Positions 36,621 through 46,546 are shown, counted from the first letter of the stretch. The stretch: DNA of 64,000 nucleotides from Gemmiger sp. An120 (GCF_002160955.1 NZ_NFLN01000006.1:62001-126000); one strand, 5' to 3'. Notes: generated by a model from the letters alone, not told the origin. A program made the numbers and translations.

Positions 36621-39493
36621 TACTTGCACCTCCATAACCCATCCTGGAACACGAAGAAATCATTGATGACATCGACAAAAGATTTATATTTTGTCGACAG
36701 AATTTGCAGGTATCCGCGTTCAAAAGATTCTTTGAGCATACCACAATCGTACAGATCTTGAGATGTTACCTCTTTACGTTCTGCAATGATTCTCTTTGCG
36801 CATTCAACCGCAAGCTTTTTTGCCTCGTCTATAGTTCCATTAAATTGTGGCGCTTCACTGATTGCTCTTTTCTGGAATACAACGATATAGTTACCATCAA
36901 GCGTGCCTTTAGGAGTCATAATTGTTTTAAAGGACTTTCTTGGTGTAGCACTTGGAATCTGACCACAATATGCCAAACCGTGTTCCTGCATCGTCTTGAG
37001 AATATCGCTCCACGATTTCAAATCAAACGAGTGATAAAACATTATGAAATATCCGTTTGTTTTCAGGGCAGGAGAAATGCGACTAAGAATTGCCTCGAAA
37101 ATACGATTGAAATCGTCACCATCCTTATTTCGGCTTGGGGCATCAGAAACGACCAGTTCGTCTTCTAATGACTCGTCCGTAAATCCTTGCCATCCCATCA
37201 CTTTGTACCAAAGCTGGTTATACTCGAGATACGGAACCTGATCTGTATAGGGAGGATCGGTCAAAATTAAATCAACAGATTCGTGTGGAAGTAGATCTAT
37301 TGAAATGTTCTGTGCAGGCATATTCTTGAGAACTATATTTTTCTCATCAACAAAGCTTTTACATTTTTCGCTAAGATATGTTAAACCTTCCTTAAAAGCA
37401 GTCGCTTTTTGTTCTATTATCATGACAGCATTTCTTGAAGTAACATCCTTTTGGGGAAGCCAATATGGCATCTGACTGGATGCCTTTTTATCCGATAACT
37501 TAATCAAATTAATTGCCGACGAAACAAGCAATTCTAAAATATCGTAGCAATAACTGTTTTGATGCGAATGAAGAATACCGATTATTCGGTCAATTGCAAC
37601 CAGATTTCTATTGCAGAAATAACTATACACTGTCGCATTAGGTTTAATAGCAATTCGGGAGTTAGGGATCAATGCCTGATCTTCAATATTTTGTTTATCG
37701 TTGTGTTTAAACATCTTATACTGCACGATAAATTCACTTGATGCAACTGCTTTTTTTCTGCCAGTTAACTTCCCTTTTTTTTGTAATTTATACCAATACA
37801 TTGTCGGAACAAGTTCTGCACCATATCTATCAAAATGGCATCTCTCTAATATGCGATTTTCATTCTCTTCAACAAACATATATAGAGGATTGCACGCAGA
37901 ACGAACTTCCTCGCAGAAAGAATCAATCTCAATTTCAACTTGGTTCAGGTCCCATCTCGACAGAGATGTTTTACACAGCTTATATGCGAGAAGATTGATA
38001 TCTGTACCGATAGCTTTCCGTCCGAGCTTGCTTGCCTCAATGATGGTAGTACCAGAACCAAACATAGGATCATAAACACATCCGTTATCAGGACAAAACC
38101 GTTTGATTATTTCAGAGACAACATTATAAGGTTTACGTGCCATATAGTTGTGCATAAAGCCAGCGGGGTTATCAACGATTGGTTTGAGTTCTTTGATCAC
38201 TAACAATTTCTCATTCACGTCATGGACGAACTCCTTAGGACGACAAATGAAAATGTATTCATCAACCTTGGATATCGAACTGCGACCTTGTTTTGAATGG
38301 CTAAGTTCTACTTTTTCAATTAGAACATCATATTGTTTTTCAGCCAATGTTTGCAGATCGGTAATGTCTACGATGGAATTATCGGAGTAACTAATCATTA
38401 ACCAAGCCCCAGCTGTGGCACATTTTGTGATAAGCGTCTCAAATGCTCCTAAAGCTTTAGCTTTTTTACCAAAGTCTGATACCCGTCTGTCTTCTCTATA
38501 TCTACCAATCGAAAGTTCATGCGTCTGGGGATTAATAGCCATTGCTGGATAATCGTATAAGCACAGTGTATTTAGCACGTGGTAGTATCTGGAATAATGC
38601 TCTTTGAAATAAGGGGGATCAGCGTATACCAGAGTGCTTTTGTTTAAAACAACAGAATCTAAGCATTCAGAAAAATCAAGGTTATGACAATCAAATGTTG
38701 TGTATTCTTTTTTGGAGCATAATCCGGATTTCCGGTACTCTTTCATTAATTCCTTACACTCTTCAATAATGTTGATTTTTCGTTTAGTAAGCAAATTATT
38801 GCATGTTGATTTGCTTTTCACTTTTAAGAACTGGGCAAAATGTGTTGTTGTAGAAGCTGCTGCGCTCATGACAGACATTAGGACGGTTAACAGAACATTT
38901 TTGGTATGTTCATCCATTACCTGTTCAATGGCGCTACGCAACGCATCAATTTGACAACATTGTGCAATGCCAAAGTAAGCATTAGCAAAGTAAGTTAAAA
39001 ATAAGCAGGGAAAGTCGAGAGCAGGCTCATTCCCTGGAATTACATGTGAAACCAACTCTGTAAGTTCTTTCATTCGGGGATCGTCGCTATGAGGTTCAAA
39101 TACAGATGGTGTTTTTTCGCAAAAGGTCTGATATAGCTTATAGTCTACGTTATCAACAAAAAAGGTTTTTTCTGCGAATAGAGCAGTTGATACTTTTTCT
39201 TGCAGAAGCATATATTTTTGTTCTACAACTGCCCAAAATGAAGCTTCTTCTAACTCGGAAAAATTACATCCGTTCAATATAGCCTGGTTAATGATATATG
39301 CGTAGTACTCAATGTCGTTGCTAATGACATTTTTATATGACTTAAGAGCATAGCCAACAGAACCTGTTCCTGCAAATAGATCAACAACGGTTTGAATTGA
39401 CTTATTCTTAATTATTGGATCACATATATGAGAAATGATACGTGCTTTACTTCCCATATATTGAAGTGTAGAAATTTCGTTATATTGATTCAT
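36620..39493 (-). CDS. Two-domain DNA methyltransferase (Dam-like D12 domain + second N6/N4 methylase domain)
   Basis: A 957-aa protein with two catalytic modules. The first resembles D12-class adenine methylases: MGSKARI near residue 13, DLFAGTGSVGY (38-48) and ADPPY (291-295). The second has DPMFGSGT (475-482) and, near residue 755, LTDPPYTDQVPY. Both motif pairs look intact, so both may be active, perhaps on two strands of an asymmetric site. It overlaps the methylase-nuclease gene by one base, so the two are one operon. Together they hold three methylase modules and one nuclease. Confidence 0.82.
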   Translation of the reverse strand: MNQYNEISTLQYMGSKARIISHICDPIIKNKSIQTVVDLFAGTGSVGYALKSYKNVISNDIEYYAYIINQAILNGCNFSELEEASFWAVVEQKYMLLQEKVSTALFAEKTFFVDNVDYKLYQTFCEKTPSVFEPHSDDPRMKELTELVSHVIPGNEPALDFPCLFLTYFANAYFGIAQCCQIDALRSAIEQVMDEHTKNVLLTVLMSVMSAAASTTTHFAQFLKVKSKSTCNNLLTKRKINIIEECKELMKEYRKSGLCSKKEYTTFDCHNLDFSECLDSVVLNKSTLVYADPPYFKEHYSRYYHVLNTLCLYDYPAMAINPQTHELSIGRYREDRRVSDFGKKAKALGAFETLITKCATAGAWLMISYSDNSIVDITDLQTLAEKQYDVLIEKVELSHSKQGRSSISKVDEYIFICRPKEFVHDVNEKLLVIKELKPIVDNPAGFMHNYMARKPYNVVSEIIKRFCPDNGCVYDPMFGSGTTIIEASKLGRKAIGTDINLLAYKLCKTSLSRWDLNQVEIEIDSFCEEVRSACNPLYMFVEENENRILERCHFDRYGAELVPTMYWYKLQKKGKLTGRKKAVASSEFIVQYKMFKHNDKQNIEDQALIPNSRIAIKPNATVYSYFCNRNLVAIDRIIGILHSHQNSYCYDILELLVSSAINLIKLSDKKASSQMPYWLPQKDVTSRNAVMIIEQKATAFKEGLTYLSEKCKSFVDEKNIVLKNMPAQNISIDLLPHESVDLILTDPPYTDQVPYLEYNQLWYKVMGWQGFTDESLEDELVVSDAPSRNKDGDDFNRIFEAILSRISPALKTNGYFIMFYHSFDLKSWSDILKTMQEHGLAYCGQIPSATPRKSFKTIMTPKGTLDGNYIVVFQKRAISEAPQFNGTIDEAKKLAVECAKRIIAERKEVTSQDLYDCGMLKESFERGYLQILSTKYKSFVDVINDFFVFQDGLWRCK

Positions 39494-39551
39494 TCTATTC
39501 GCCTCAATGATTTTTTAAATTGTGGAGAGAAATTGGTAAATGTGAGTTATC

Positions 39552-40895
39552 TTAGCCGTTTCGCCGTTTCTCCATTGCCAATCCAATCAGCCGATCAGTC
39601 TGATCCGCCATAAACAACGGGATGTTCAGTACATCATCATCCAGTTTCAGATTATCCAGTGAGAACCGGACACGAAGTTTAACTTGATCCGGGAATAACT
39701 CTTTGAATTTCTTAAGGCTCCTGCTGGTGGTATTGGCTTCGGACTTGACCTCCACAGGGAAAATATCGTTTTCACGCTGAATCAGGAAATCTACTTCATA
39801 AGGAGGATTTGTCTGCGACCAGTACCGAGGAGTCACTTCAAACTGTGTAATTAAAGTCTGAAGTACAAAATTTTCGGTTAATGCACCTTTGAATTCGGTA
39901 AATAACCGATTACCCTCGCCAAAGGCAGTCGGTGCCAGCTGCGCCAGTCTGCGGAGCAGTCCCACATCTACCAGATAAATCTTAAAGGCAGAGAGGTCAT
40001 CATAGGCAGCTACAGGCAGGCCGGGAGCAGTACTGCGGTAGATTTTATGCACCAGTCGGGCATCCACCAACCACTGCAAGGCATCCTCGTATTCACGGGC
40101 CCGTGCCCCTTCTTTGACTACCTTATAGATAAACTTTTTGTTTTCTCTTGCCAACTGGGACGGTATGGACTTCCATATCATCGAAATCTTGGGGAATTCG
40201 CTGATATTAGGGTGTTTGGCAAAGTCACGCTCATAAGCACCAATAATCCCAGACAGGGCTTCCTGCATGGCATCCACATCTCTTGCCTCCGTCCACATCT
40301 TGACGGATTCTGGCATACCACCGGTCACATAGTACATCTTCAGCTTTTCATACAGAGGATTAAAAAAGGCATCGGGAATCGGCTCAATGGTGTTTACTGT
40401 CTCCAGATAGTTTGCCAGGTTCTCATCCCCGTTGGCCAATAGAAATTCTGTAAAGGTCATAGGATCAATCTGCATGAAGTTAACTTTACCTACCGGAAAA
40501 GAAGAAGGTTTTGCTAAGGCAATTCCCAGAAGAGAACCGGCGCAGGCAATGTGATACTGCGGAGCATTCTCACAGAAATACTTCATGGAATTGATGACCT
40601 TGGGGCAGTCCTGTACCTCGTCAAAAATAATTAGGGTTTTTTCTGGTGTAATCTTCTGGCCACTTGCCAGCATCAAATTCTGCAAAATTCGGTCTACATC
40701 TTTCGTGGTTTCAAAGAATTGCTTGTACTCTTCGTTTTCATCAAAGTTGAAATAAGCAGTGTTGTCGTAGTAACGTTTGCCGAATTCTTTCAGAATCCAG
40801 GTCTTGCCGACTTGGCGCACACCTTTCAAAATTAAAGGTTTGCGATAGGGAGAATTCTTCCAGTTCAGCAGTTTCTTCAAAATCAATCGTTCCAT
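39552..40895 (-). CDS. AAA-14/DUF4143 ATPase
   Basis: A 447-aa ATPase with Walker A GVRQVGKT (residues 25-32), Walker B LIIFDEVQDCP (near 87-97) and a C-terminal DUF4143 nuclease-like domain (NPPYEVDFLIQRENDIFPVEVKS). These proteins are common in bacteria and mobile elements; their role is poorly known. It lies upstream of the methyltransferase pair on the same strand, but a 58-bp gap and different codon use suggest it may be separate cargo. The ATG at 40895 has no clear ribosome site, but no better start was seen. Confidence 0.82.
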   Translation of the reverse strand: MERLILKKLLNWKNSPYRKPLILKGVRQVGKTWILKEFGKRYYDNTAYFNFDENEEYKQFFETTKDVDRILQNLMLASGQKITPEKTLIIFDEVQDCPKVINSMKYFCENAPQYHIACAGSLLGIALAKPSSFPVGKVNFMQIDPMTFTEFLLANGDENLANYLETVNTIEPIPDAFFNPLYEKLKMYYVTGGMPESVKMWTEARDVDAMQEALSGIIGAYERDFAKHPNISEFPKISMIWKSIPSQLARENKKFIYKVVKEGARAREYEDALQWLVDARLVHKIYRSTAPGLPVAAYDDLSAFKIYLVDVGLLRRLAQLAPTAFGEGNRLFTEFKGALTENFVLQTLITQFEVTPRYWSQTNPPYEVDFLIQRENDIFPVEVKSEANTTSRSLKKFKELFPDQVKLRVRFSLDNLKLDDDVLNIPLFMADQTDRLIGLAMEKRRNG

Positions 40896-41062
40896 ATATA
40901 CACCCCATCACACTTTTATGATAGATTCAGTGTTTTTTAATCACACTTTTATTATATGTCAAAACGGCAAAAAATACAAGCCAAATCACAAAATTATATG
41001 TGTTTCAAGGCAGCCTAATCACATTATTATTTGAAGCCTCGGTTTGATTACTTTGGAAATCA

Positions 41063-41103
41063 AAAGGCCTGGATTTTACATCAAAAGTAGAATCCAGGCC
41101 TTT
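41063..41103 (-). terminator. Hairpin in the 362-bp gap downstream of the XRE gene
   Basis: A 13-bp stem (AAAGGCCTGGATT with AATCCAGGCCTTT); on the minus strand TTTTGATTT follows. The gap 40896-41257 otherwise holds AT-rich sequence upstream of the DUF4143 gene and a second inverted repeat at 41191-41228. Confidence 0.55.
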
Positions 41104-41190
41104 GGGGAGTAACTATAGATTTGTAAAGGAGACGATTAATCTGATTACCGTCCCAAACAGATATGTTTTGGCTACACATTTTCTGCCATA

Positions 41191-41228
41191 TTTGACTTAC
41201 GACGTTTTCTAAAACATAGCAAGTCAAA
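41191..41228. repeat. Inverted repeat immediately downstream of the XRE gene
   Basis: Arms TTTGACTT and AAGTCAAA, with an inner GTTTT/AAAAC pairing, 30 bases past the XRE stop. It could be an mRNA 3'-end structure or a protein-binding site. Confidence 0.4.
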
Positions 41229-41257
41229 TGCTCAAATCGGCATCACTTCATTTAGTT

Positions 41258-42106
41258 TTATCTCCTCTTTCTTTTCTTAGCACTGTGATAGACTTGCGGC
41301 CGAGCCTTTCCCCTCATATTGTTGGGATTCTTCAGCAACCTGGACAGGCTCAGTATTCGCATAAACGCCGAGAAATCCTCGGAAGCAATCTTGTCGAAGG
41401 GAATCTGCATCTGGTCGCAAAACTCGTGGATTATCCGTTCCTCGTTACTGCCCAGCTGCATGGCACGGTCAAATTTTTCCTTGACCTCTGTGAAGGTCGG
41501 CTGTGGATCGGCGGTGGTGCGGTCGGTGACATGGGCCTGACGAATATCCTGAACGATACTGTCCAGATCGTCGTGGATTGTGTGGCTGAAAAAATCACTT
41601 TCCTGTACCTGTCCCAGCTCCAGCGTGCGGACATAAAGGTCATTCTCTCCCGGCGCATGGCTGCGGATCACTTCCTGCCGGGTGGCCTCCAGCACCAGAT
41701 TCATCTGAGCAATCCGCATATCGGCGATTCGGTCAACGAAAATCTCAATATCCGTCATCAACCGCTGGAAGTTCTCATGTGTGGCAATCTCACACAGCAG
41801 CCGGTTGTTGATTTTTCCGCTGCTCAATAATGTAACCATATCATCACTCAAATGCAGGGCCTGAAGCTCTGTGTTTGGGTGATTTTTATTTTCCGACAAC
41901 CCCATCAGGTAATCGGTGGACACCCCATAAAATTCCGCCAGCGTAGCGATAGCAAAGGGGCTGATGTCCTTATAATCGTCACTCTCATATTTGCTGAGAG
42001 CAGATTTGGAAAGCCCGGTCTGTTCAGCCAGCTGCTCCAGCGTTAAGTGCTTATCCACCACCCGCAAGTCTTTTAGCCGTTCCGGAATAGACAGTTTTGT
42101 GTGCAT
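41258..42106 (-). CDS. XRE-family HTH regulator of the mobilizable element
   Basis: A 282-aa regulator. Its N-terminal Cro/C1 helix-turn-helix (LTLEQLAEQTGLSKSALSKYESDD, residues 21-44) is followed by a long helical region and a basic tail (KARPQVYHSAKKRKRR). Proteins of this size and position are typical in Tn4451-related elements, divergent from the mobilisation genes. It probably represses the plus-strand genes from 42438 and its own promoter. Confidence 0.85.
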   Translation of the reverse strand: MHTKLSIPERLKDLRVVDKHLTLEQLAEQTGLSKSALSKYESDDYKDISPFAIATLAEFYGVSTDYLMGLSENKNHPNTELQALHLSDDMVTLLSSGKINNRLLCEIATHENFQRLMTDIEIFVDRIADMRIAQMNLVLEATRQEVIRSHAPGENDLYVRTLELGQVQESDFFSHTIHDDLDSIVQDIRQAHVTDRTTADPQPTFTEVKEKFDRAMQLGSNEERIIHEFCDQMQIPFDKIASEDFSAFMRILSLSRLLKNPNNMRGKARPQVYHSAKKRKRR

Positions 42107-42149
42107 CTAAAATCCCCCTCTTATCAGGAAAATCCTTCCGTTTATGACC

Positions 42150-42155
42150 ATTATA
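42150..42155 (-). promoter_or_regulatory. -10 element of the XRE gene promoter
   Basis: TATAAT on the minus strand preceded by TGG (extended -10), 44 bases before the XRE start. The 330-bp region 42107-42437 also holds the untranslated leader of the plus-strand genes, with several GC-rich hairpins of no assignable function. Confidence 0.6.
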
Positions 42156-42437
42156 CCATGATTCCATAAGCGTGGAAATATGCTGATTTCAAGCCATTTT
42201 CCATCGTTTTGGACATACGGGAGAGGGCCTGTTTTTCCGGTAAAATGAGTTTTGTCAGGAGACATAGAACCTTGAAAACTGAATGACCGGCTGCAAGGGG
42301 TATGACCTTTGGGGAAGTGACGCCAAGACAGGAGCGCACCAAGAAGGACAATACGCCGGGGAAAATCCGGGCAGGAGCAATTGCAGGCAAACCGGCGATT
42401 AACACATGGAAAATAAACTTTTAGGAGGTTGATTTTT

Positions 42438-42731
42438 ATGAGGTTGAGTATCCGAGAAAAGAAAGTACTGTACGACTTTGCCTGTCCCAACCACCACAAC
42501 ACGGTGACAAGGCTCAAATGGCTCACCGCCCTGACCGTTGACCCGCAGGCCAAGCACCGGATGCTGGAGCTGGCCCGGAAGATGGAAACGGAGATGGCAG
42601 AACGCTGGTACACCGACTTTTATCATCAGCTCCGTGCTGAGATGGACGAGTATTACCGTGCCAAGCGCCGCCTGCGTTTGGTAAAGGAAAACACCGAGTA
42701 TGAGGAGGATCTGTATGACGAAGCTGTCTAA
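42438..42731 (+). CDS. Small transposon-associated protein (unknown)
   Basis: A 97-aa helical, charged protein (MRLSIREKKVLYDFACPNHHNTVTRL). It belongs to a type often seen first in the plus-strand operon of Firmicute mobilizable elements, with no known function. AGGAGG precedes the ATG. It overlaps the next gene by 17 bp. Confidence 0.72.
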   Translation: MRLSIREKKVLYDFACPNHHNTVTRLKWLTALTVDPQAKHRMLELARKMETEMAERWYTDFYHQLRAEMDEYYRAKRRLRLVKENTEYEEDLYDEAV

Positions 42732-43020
42732 GTATGAGAAAGAAACCATTATCAACTGGAACGAGGCGGAGGACACCGCCAGTATCTACACCTTCAACGC
42801 CGATCTGAAGCGCAGGCTGGCCGAGTTCAGCCGCAAGTATCCCCAGCTGTGCCAGTTGGAGCGCAGCACTACTGAGGGCAGCGTGACCTATGTGATGGAC
42901 AAGTCCCGCCTGTCCATCCGTCTGGTGCCGCCGTACAGTGAGGAGCGACTGGCCGCTGCCAGAGAATACGCCAAACAGCACGGATTTCAGGTCTTGCGGA
43001 CGGACAAGGAGAGCGCCTGA
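42715..43020 (+). CDS. Small transposon-associated protein (unknown)
   Basis: A 101-aa alpha/beta protein (MTKLSKYEKETIINWNEAEDTASIYTFN; SVTYVMDKSRLSIRLVPPYS). Homologue-like proteins accompany relaxase genes in such elements. The ATG at 42715 has GAGGAGG upstream, inside the preceding gene. A 425-bp stretch without genes follows before the relaxase. Confidence 0.7.
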   Translation: MTKLSKYEKETIINWNEAEDTASIYTFNADLKRRLAEFSRKYPQLCQLERSTTEGSVTYVMDKSRLSIRLVPPYSEERLAAAREYAKQHGFQVLRTDKESA

Positions 43021-43078
43021 AATCGGGTCAATTCACAGGAAAATGACGGGTCTACACCCGGTATTTTTGCGGTGAATT

Positions 43079-43101
43079 GGTATCGTGATACCCCAGTATC
43101 C
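43079..43101. other. Candidate origin of transfer in the 425-bp region upstream of the relaxase gene
   Basis: Perfect inverted repeat GGTATC-gt-GATACC is followed by CCAGTATCC. An inverted repeat just 5' of a relaxase gene is where oriT and the nick site are expected. The rest of 43021-43445 is GC-rich and holds no supported gene; only short overlapping frames without ribosome sites are seen. Confidence 0.45.
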
Positions 43102-43445
43102 CCCATGCCGGGAAATGCGACAAAAGGATCATTCAGAGCCAGAGGAGCTGACAGAAACCGCACAAGCGGTGGAAGTCGGCTTCTCCGGGCAGGAGTACAG
43201 AGGGCGGCAAGCCCTTTGTGCTGGGTACAGGGGTGCAGCGCCCTGTTTGGGCCAAGGGGCAAGACCCATTGGCGGGTTGAGGGCAGCCGCCCCATCGGGT
43301 CAAGGGTGAAACGCCTTGCCCAGGGAGAGTTGATGCCTTGCGTCAATTCGTACTGGGTATTACCTGACGCAGAAATCCGCAGGTTTGGCGGCTTCGCCGC
43401 TGCTCCCCCTTCGGGAAAAATCAGCAGAGATTGGAGGGATGGAAT

Positions 43446-44672
43446 TTGAAACTGACACGGCACAACGGACGATCCGGCAAGCATGGCACCTATAATCCCC
43501 GGCACAATGACCGCCGGTTTGATGTGGAAAACAGCGAACACATTGATGCCCAGCGAGCCAAGAAAAATGTGTACTGGGACTGCTACCGTGGTTTCACTAC
43601 CCCAGAACTTCGGGAGAACCCGGAACAGCCGGATTTCAGCTTTGAAGAAATTGAGCGGATGTATTACTACGAGCATTATTCCGACCATGTGGATGCCCAA
43701 AATGCCCGGAACGAGAAAACACGACATACCGAGCGCAACCGCACGGTGGAAGATCTTTTGAAAAACAACAAGACCTGCCCTGAGGAAAGTATTTACCAGA
43801 TTGGCACCATGGAAGAATCCGTTCCACCTGGTACGCTGGCACTCATTGTCAGCGAATTTTACGAGGAGTTTGAACGGCGCTTTGGTTCCCATATCCACAT
43901 TCTGGACTGGGCGCTGCATCTGGATGAGGGTACACCCCACATCCATGAGCGCCATGTGTTTGACTGCAAAAACCGGTATGGAGAGCTGTGTCCCCAACAG
44001 GAAAAGGCGCTGGAGGAACTGGGGTTTGAATTGCCTGATCCGAGTAAGCCCAAGGGCAAACACAACAATCGAAAACAGACTTTTGATGCAGTATGCCGGA
44101 CGCTGCTCTTTGACATCAGCCGCAAACATGGGGTGCATTTGGAGCAGGAGCCGTCCTATGGTGGGCGGGCGTATCTGGAGAAACAGGACTATATCCTGAT
44201 GAAGCAAAAGGAGCAGTTGGCGGCGCAGGAACAAAAGCTGGAGGAGCTGACCCTAAAAATTGAAGATGTGGAAACACTGGTGGAGGAGGTTTCGGATATT
44301 GCCTATGACAAGGCGGTGGAGGTTGTCACCGATACTGTCCGGCTGGAAACCCATAAGGAGGACATCCGGTTGGTGGAAGAAACGAAAACCTGGGTACTCT
44401 CGCCGGAACGGAAAGCACCGCAAAAAGAGCGTGAGTATGCCGCTGCCCGGCTGGATGGAGTAATCTCCAAAATCAAAAATGCCATGCAGTCTGCGCTGAC
44501 AAAAATCCAGAAGAAGCTGATGCAGCCGGAGGTCAAGCAGGCTGGTAAACAGCAGATTCAGGAAAAAGCAAAAGAATCCATCTTGGATTTTCTGCACAAA
44601 GCAAAGCAGGACAACTCGCAGCGGGAGGAAAACCGGAAAAAGCAACAGCGAAAACAGAATATGGAGCGGTAA
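43446..44672 (+). CDS. Mob/Pre-type relaxase (plasmid recombination family)
   Basis: A 408-aa relaxase. The N-terminus (LKLTRHNGRSGKHGTYNPRHNDR) and the His cluster HLDEGTPHIHERHVF near residue 165 form the metal-binding site of the Mob_Pre-like family. A long coiled coil follows (about residues 235-300 and 340-408), ending in a basic, Gln-rich tail. It should nick oriT and pilot the element through a helper ICE channel. The start is TTG 43446, set by GGAGGG 7 bases upstream. Confidence 0.83.
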   Translation: MKLTRHNGRSGKHGTYNPRHNDRRFDVENSEHIDAQRAKKNVYWDCYRGFTTPELRENPEQPDFSFEEIERMYYYEHYSDHVDAQNARNEKTRHTERNRTVEDLLKNNKTCPEESIYQIGTMEESVPPGTLALIVSEFYEEFERRFGSHIHILDWALHLDEGTPHIHERHVFDCKNRYGELCPQQEKALEELGFELPDPSKPKGKHNNRKQTFDAVCRTLLFDISRKHGVHLEQEPSYGGRAYLEKQDYILMKQKEQLAAQEQKLEELTLKIEDVETLVEEVSDIAYDKAVEVVTDTVRLETHKEDIRLVEETKTWVLSPERKAPQKEREYAAARLDGVISKIKNAMQSALTKIQKKLMQPEVKQAGKQQIQEKAKESILDFLHKAKQDNSQREENRKKQQRKQNMER

Positions 44673-44727
44673 GGCATCTGATTTTGCAAACAAATTAGGC
44701 GCCTTTCCCTTGAGGAGGTGAGAAACA

Positions 44728-46113
44728 TTGAACAGCGAATCGCAGAGTTTAGTGCCTGCTCCCCGGCAGGCTGAAAGTGATAAATTGACCGTTGATGAAG
44801 TGCGGGAAAGTCTTTCCACGACAGAAAAAGGACAACCGGCCAACACCATTGGAAATTGCCGTACGGTGTTTTGCGAAGATCCTCTTTTGCGGGGCGCAAT
44901 CCGGCTAAATCTGCTGACCGACCGTGTGGATATTGTGCGGGATCTGGGCTGGCGCAGAAGCACCAGCGCCTTGACCGATACCGATGTCAAATATCTGCTC
45001 CTTTATTTTGAGCAGAACTATGGTTTGACCAGTGAAAAGAAGCTGATGGCGGCGCTCTCCATCGTGGCAAACGAAAACTGCTATCACCCTATCCAGGATG
45101 TGCTGAATAGCCTGGTTTGGGACGACATACCCCGGATACGCTCCTGCCTGCATCATTTTCTGGGGGCAGACGAGAGCAACTATGTGGAAGAAATGCTCAA
45201 ACACTTCCTGCTGGGAGCCATCCGCCGGGTGTTCCATCCAGGTTCCAAGTATGAGGAACTGCTCTGTCTGGTGGGCGGCCAGGGAGCCGGAAAGTCCACC
45301 TTCTTTCGCTTCCTGGCTATACAGGACGAGTGGTTCTCTGATGACCTGAAAAAGCTGGATGACGACAAGGTGTTTGCCAAGCTGCAAGGCCACTGGATCA
45401 TCGAGATGTCGGAGATGCTGGCCACCAGTAACGCCAAGAGCATCGAGGAGATCCGCTCCTTTATCAGCCGCCAAAAGGAAACCTACCGCACCCCCTACGA
45501 GACCCAGCCCAAAGACCGTCTGCGGCAGTGTGTGTTTGGTGGTTCCTCCAACACACTGGATTTCCTACCCCTTGACCGGGCTGGAAATCGCCGGTTCCTG
45601 CCGGTGATGATTTACCCGGAGAAAGCGGAGGTTCACATTTTGGAGGACGAAGCCGCTTCCAGAGAATATCTGTTGCAGGTGTGGGCGGAGGCTATGACCA
45701 TTTACCGCTGCGGAGAGTATTCCATGAAGTTTTCAAAGGAGATTCAGAAGCAGCTGGTGGAGGTTCAAAAGGACTTCATGCCGGAGGATACCGAAGCCGG
45801 GCAGATTCAGGGGTTTCTGGAACACTACACCGGCAATGTGGTCTGCTCCAAGCAGCTGTTCAAGGAAGCGTTGGGACACGCCTTTGAGGAGCCAAAGCGC
45901 TGGCAGCTGCACAACATCAACGAGATCATGAACACGGTGGTGACGGGCTGGAAGCCTTTCTCCAATCCCAGGATGTTTGCTGGATATGGGCGGCAGCGTG
46001 GCTGGGAACGAGAGAGTTTCGGCAACGAACTGCCCGGCAACGAAGGTGGGTTTGTGGAGCTGAGCGAGGAAGAAGTCCGTCAGTTGGAGCTGCCAAAGGA
46101 GTGGATTACCTGA
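44728..46113 (+). CDS. VapE-like primase-helicase
   Basis: A 461-aa protein of the virulence-associated E family, with Walker A GGQGAGKST (residues 183-191), a Walker B-like HWIIEMSEM and an arginine-finger stretch DRAGNRRFLPV. These are superfamily 3-type helicases used for replication of mobile elements. No primase domain is evident in the N-terminal 100 residues. The start is TTG 44728, 9 bases after AGGAGG. It lies between relaxase and recombinase, a common order. Confidence 0.83.
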   Translation: MNSESQSLVPAPRQAESDKLTVDEVRESLSTTEKGQPANTIGNCRTVFCEDPLLRGAIRLNLLTDRVDIVRDLGWRRSTSALTDTDVKYLLLYFEQNYGLTSEKKLMAALSIVANENCYHPIQDVLNSLVWDDIPRIRSCLHHFLGADESNYVEEMLKHFLLGAIRRVFHPGSKYEELLCLVGGQGAGKSTFFRFLAIQDEWFSDDLKKLDDDKVFAKLQGHWIIEMSEMLATSNAKSIEEIRSFISRQKETYRTPYETQPKDRLRQCVFGGSSNTLDFLPLDRAGNRRFLPVMIYPEKAEVHILEDEAASREYLLQVWAEAMTIYRCGEYSMKFSKEIQKQLVEVQKDFMPEDTEAGQIQGFLEHYTGNVVCSKQLFKEALGHAFEEPKRWQLHNINEIMNTVVTGWKPFSNPRMFAGYGRQRGWERESFGNELPGNEGGFVELSEEEVRQLELPKEWIT

Positions 46114-46381
46114 TTTACGGGGCTTGTTGCCCGGTTGGTTGTCGGCTGGTTGCTGACTTTGTTGCCGTAAAAATGGGGGTATAGACACGGTGAATGCCTG
46201 TTAAAGCAAGGCTTTTTGGTGGGTAACTGTTCTCTGACAACGAAAGCAACGAGATTTCACAAGAAAATTTGAAAAGTAAGAAACGATGGCCAGACGATAG
46301 GTTACAGGTTTTTCGGAGTCCGTTGCCGGACTTCGTTGCCGATGCCCTTTGTCTGGCTTTTCTGATCTATGGAGGTAGCCT

Positions 46382-46546
46382 ATGGAGAAAGCCCAAAAGC
46401 AAGAAAACAAGCAGAGCAAAAAAGTAAAATTTATCGTGATACGGGAGTTTTCAGGTGATAAAACCATGCAGGAAGCCTTTGAACAGCTCATTGAACGGCA
46501 AACCTGCGAACACTTTGAAGAATGGCTGGAACGCAAGGCAAGCTGA
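46382..46546 (+). CDS. 54-aa protein upstream of the recombinase
   Basis: A small basic-then-acidic helical protein (MEKAQKQENKQSKKVKFIVI, then TMQEAFEQLIERQTCEHFEEWLER). Proteins of this type precede large serine recombinases in many Firmicute mobilizable elements and may be recombination accessory factors (inferred). GGAGG lies 7 bases before the ATG. The 268 bases before it hold no gene I can support. Confidence 0.68.
   Translation: MEKAQKQENKQSKKVKFIVIREFSGDKTMQEAFEQLIERQTCEHFEEWLERKAS

Noticed and set aside
42260-42290. ACCTTGAAAACTGAAT-like stretch as part of an rRNA operon leader
   Set aside because: No rRNA sequence is nearby; this motif also recurs in mobile-element leaders.
43072-43449. 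Short plus-strand frames (about 75-125 aa) before the relaxase gene
   Set aside because: They are Pro/Gly/Arg-rich, overlap each other in different frames and lack ribosome sites.
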